6,572 nucleotides of DNA, from contig JAAFHD010000208.1 in NCBI GenBank assembly GCA_013298245.1, forward strand, positions 1 through 6,572. The letters run 5' to 3'. This stretch comes from Alphaproteobacteria bacterium. GTDB lineage: Bacteria; Pseudomonadota; Alphaproteobacteria; Acetobacterales; Acetobacteraceae. The notes under the pieces were generated by a model that worked only from the letters and a program-made list of their open reading frames with translations, did no database searches and was not told the DNA's origin. The position numbers and the translations under genes are program-made. How positions within the stretch are numbered: the first letter of the stretch is position 1; each line of letters begins with the position of its first letter. Shown piece after piece: positions 4,995-6,572 of the stretch.

Positions 4995-5690
4995 ATGCGC
5001 CGGGGCGACCGCCTGTTCGACATCATCCAGACACTGCGCGCCGCCGCCAGGCCGGTGACCGCCCGCATGCTGGCCGAACGGCTGGAGGTGACGGAGCGCA
5101 CCGTCTATCGCGACATCGCCACGCTGCAGGCCAGGCGCGTGCCGATCGAGGGCGCGGCCGGCATCGGCTATATCCTGCGCCACGGCTTCGAATTGCCGCC
5201 ACTGATGTTCACCGTCGAGGAGATCGAGGCGATCATTGTCGGTGCCAGGCTCACCCGCCGCCTGCGCGACCCGGGGCTGGAAGATGCCGCGCGCGGCGTG
5301 CTGGAAAAGATCGGCGCGGTGCTGCCCGAGGCGCTGCGCGCCGGCGCCGCCCGCGCGCGCTTCTTCGTCTCCGAGGGCAGCCATGCAGAGCTGCGCGGCA
5401 TCAACCTGTCCGACCTGCGGCGCGCGATCCGGGAGAGCCGGAAGCTGCACATCGGCTATGCGGATGCGAATGGCCAGCGCACCCAGCGCGTGATCTGGCC
5501 GCTGGGCCTGGCCTATTTCGTCAATGCGACGGTGATCGGCGCCTGGTGCGAATTGCGCCAGGATTTCCGGCATTTTCGGGCCGAACGCATTCTGGACAGC
5601 GCGGTGCTGGACACAGTCTTCAAAATCGACCCGAAGCAGGTGCCGGCGAGCCTGTTCGGCCTGGAAGGGCTGACAGAAGCCCGCATGTGA
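4995..5690 (+). CDS. YafY-type HTH/WYL transcriptional regulator
   Basis: A 231-residue cytoplasmic DNA-binding protein. Residues 1-65 form an HTH_11 winged helix: RRGDRLFDIIQTLRA (2-16), RMLAERLEVTERTVYRDIAT (24-43), then the wing VPIEGAAGIGYILRHGF (49-65). PPLMFTVEEIEAIIVGARL (68-86) is the typical linker. Residues about 141-200 form the WYL domain, ending WCELRQDFRHFRAERI (184-199). The WYL tripeptide itself appears replaced by TVI (179-181), within a stretch otherwise close to the YafY subfamily. WYL domains are thought to sense ligands such as nucleic-acid fragments or small molecules. ATG 4995 is chosen because family members begin 'MRRxDRLF'; an in-frame ATG at 4965 would put coding sequence inside the palindrome and add an unlikely MSGASAGIDA extension. 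It probably represses itself and the divergent transporter gene. Confidence 0.9.
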   Translation: MRRGDRLFDIIQTLRAAARPVTARMLAERLEVTERTVYRDIATLQARRVPIEGAAGIGYILRHGFELPPLMFTVEEIEAIIVGARLTRRLRDPGLEDAARGVLEKIGAVLPEALRAGAARARFFVSEGSHAELRGINLSDLRRAIRESRKLHIGYADANGQRTQRVIWPLGLAYFVNATVIGAWCELRQDFRHFRAERILDSAVLDTVFKIDPKQVPASLFGLEGLTEARM

Positions 5691-5697
5691 AGCGTGC

Positions 5698-6390
5698 CTA
5701 CCGCACACCCATCATCAGGTAATTCACCCCCAGATCGCGCGACAAAACCCATTCCCGGCGCAACGGGCTGAACACCATCCCCGCACTATCCGCGACCCGC
5801 AGCCCAGCGCCGCGCATGGCCGTGCCCAGCTCGGCCGGCGTGACAAAACTGCGCCAGTCATGCGTGCCCACCGGCAGCAGGCGCAGCACATATTCAGCAC
5901 CCAGCTTGGCAAACAAATATGAACGCGGCGTGCGGTTCAGCGTGGACATGAACAGCCGCCCGCCGGGCTTCAGCACGCGCGCCAAGCTGGCCAGGAAGGT
6001 GTCGCGGTCAGTGACGTGTTCCACCACCTCCAGCGCGACCACGGCGTCGAACATTGTGCCTTCGGGTAGGTCTTCGGGCATGCCCTCGCGGTAGTCGATG
6101 GCCAGGCCTTGTGCTTCGGCATGGGCGCGCGCGGCGGCCAGCGCCGCGGGTGCTGCATCCAGCCCCGTGACCTGCGCGCCGGCGCGCGCCAGCACTTCCG
6201 ATGCCAGGCCCGCGCCGCAGCCCACATCCAGGATGCGCAAGCCTTGCGCAGGGCCCAGCCGGTCCAGGATCCAGCCGGTGCGCAGCGGATTCATCGCGTG
6301 CAGCGGCGCCATCGGGCCGCGCGGGTTCCACCATTCGTCCGCAAGCGCGTCGAACTTCGCCACTTCCGCGGCGCTGGCGGTGCCTTGCAT
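5698..6390 (-). CDS. ubiG: Ubiquinone biosynthesis O-methyltransferase UbiG
   Basis: A 230-residue SAM-dependent methyltransferase that carries out the two O-methylation steps of ubiquinone synthesis (on the catechol intermediate and on 3-demethylubiquinol), at the inner face of the cytoplasmic membrane. UbiG-specific features are the N-terminal [20 protein letters not shown] (13-32) running into MNPLR, SAM motif I LDVGCGAG (54-61), acidic D78 in GLDAA for the SAM ribose, ALEVVEHV (119-126), [10 protein letters not shown] (149-158) and [14 protein letters not shown] (175-188), ending VNYLMMGVR. Length is close to E. coli UbiG. The start at 6390 has GAGG eight bases upstream. The longer in-frame start at 6438 would leave only six bases to lysC and no ribosome binding site, so it was not used. 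It converges on the WYL gene with a 7-base gap and diverges from lysC. Confidence 0.95.
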   Translation of the reverse strand: MQGTASAAEVAKFDALADEWWNPRGPMAPLHAMNPLRTGWILDRLGPAQGLRILDVGCGAGLASEVLARAGAQVTGLDAAPAALAAARAHAEAQGLAIDYREGMPEDLPEGTMFDAVVALEVVEHVTDRDTFLASLARVLKPGGRLFMSTLNRTPRSYLFAKLGAEYVLRLLPVGTHDWRSFVTPAELGTAMRGAGLRVADSAGMVFSPLRREWVLSRDLGVNYLMMGVR

Positions 6391-6444
6391 GGATGTTGCC
6401 TCGCGACTAAGGGTGCCGCCCCTGCTTACAGCCTGCATTGGACC
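6391..6444. promoter_or_regulatory. Divergent intergenic region between ubiG and lysC
   Basis: These 54 bases must carry, or adjoin, the start signals for both genes. The ubiG ribosome binding site (GAGG on the minus strand) is visible. I see no convincing -35/-10 pair or inverted repeat, so the assignment is by position only. Confidence 0.4.
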
Positions 6445-6572
6445 ATGCCCAGGATCGTCATGAAATTCGGCGGCACGTCGGTGGCCGACCTCGACCGCAT
6501 CCGCAACGTGGCCATGCGCGTGAAACGGGAAACCGACGCCGGCAACCAGGTGGCGGTGGTGGTATCCGCGAT
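6445..6572 (+). CDS. lysC: Aspartate kinase, N-terminal part (cut by the window edge)
   Basis: Forty-two codons are present, and the rest lies beyond the window. The protein begins [27 protein letters not shown] (7-13) is the aspartokinase signature, in which the lysine and the Gly-Gly loop bind ATP phosphates; VAVVVSA (36-42) is the next conserved strand. The enzyme phosphorylates L-aspartate, the first step to lysine, threonine and methionine, and to diaminopimelate for the cell wall. ATG 6445 fits family members that start '[13 protein letters not shown]'. ATG 6460 has AGGA upstream and would start at MKFGGTS, so it is a possible alternative. Divergence from ubiG is, as far as I recall, common in this bacterial group. 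Confidence 0.93.
   Translation, partial: MPRIVMKFGGTSVADLDRIRNVAMRVKRETDAGNQVAVVVSA

Noticed and set aside
6391..6438. 16-residue N-terminal extension of UbiG from ATG 6438
   Set aside because: It would leave six bases to the lysC start, lacks a ribosome binding site, and adds residues outside the conserved UbiG beginning. ATG 6390 has GAGG at a suitable distance.
1..6572. Search for CRISPR arrays, tRNA genes, insertion sequences and long direct repeats
   Set aside because: By eye no spaced repeats, cloverleaf-like segments, transposase genes or terminal inverted repeats were found. The single palindromes reported are isolated copies within this window.

Overview
The window is about 6.6 kb of GC-rich, densely packed bacterial DNA. 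It most resembles a chromosome of an Acetobacteraceae-type alphaproteobacterium (Roseomonas and relatives). This placement is inferred from three things: the strong G/C bias at codon third positions, a stand-alone Bug/TctC-type solute receptor of the kind multiplied in that group, and a divergent ubiG/lysC pair at the right end. No tRNA, rRNA, CRISPR array, insertion sequence or phage gene was seen.

Left part (1-2580): the last codons of an unidentified gene overlap the start of a rightward AbiEii-type nucleotidyltransferase toxin gene (42-941). Facing it is a leftward three-gene operon (2580 down to 950). It encodes an SbtA-family permease, a small membrane-anchored bacterial PH-domain protein and a Phd/YefM-like antitoxin without a visible toxin. 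Both junctions in this operon have the same form, a stop codon, one C, then ATG, so translational coupling is likely.

Middle part (2581-4044): a small secreted protein with a duplicated four-cysteine motif (2644-2937) is read divergently from the permease. A 141-bp gap follows that holds an elaborate 49-nt hairpin (2975-3023) and a second, weaker fold next to the ribosome binding site. Then comes a Bug-family periplasmic solute-binding protein (3079-4044) with no transporter membrane genes beside it.

Right part (4045-6572): an EamA/DMT-type transporter (4930-4052) converges on the receptor gene across a GC-rich hairpin. It diverges from a YafY-type HTH/WYL regulator (4995-5690). A perfect 9-bp inverted repeat (4951-4974) lies between the two, so the simplest reading is a local regulator-transporter pair sharing one operator. 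The regulator converges on ubiG (6390-5698, ubiquinone O-methyltransferase). ubiG diverges from lysC (aspartate kinase), which is cut by the window edge after 42 codons.

Most of the content is recognisable. The parts least explained by known families are the hairpin at 2975-3023, the Cys-motif protein, the coupling of an antitoxin-like gene to a permease and PH-domain gene, and the operator-like palindrome. No wholly new multi-gene system can be demonstrated from this sequence alone.
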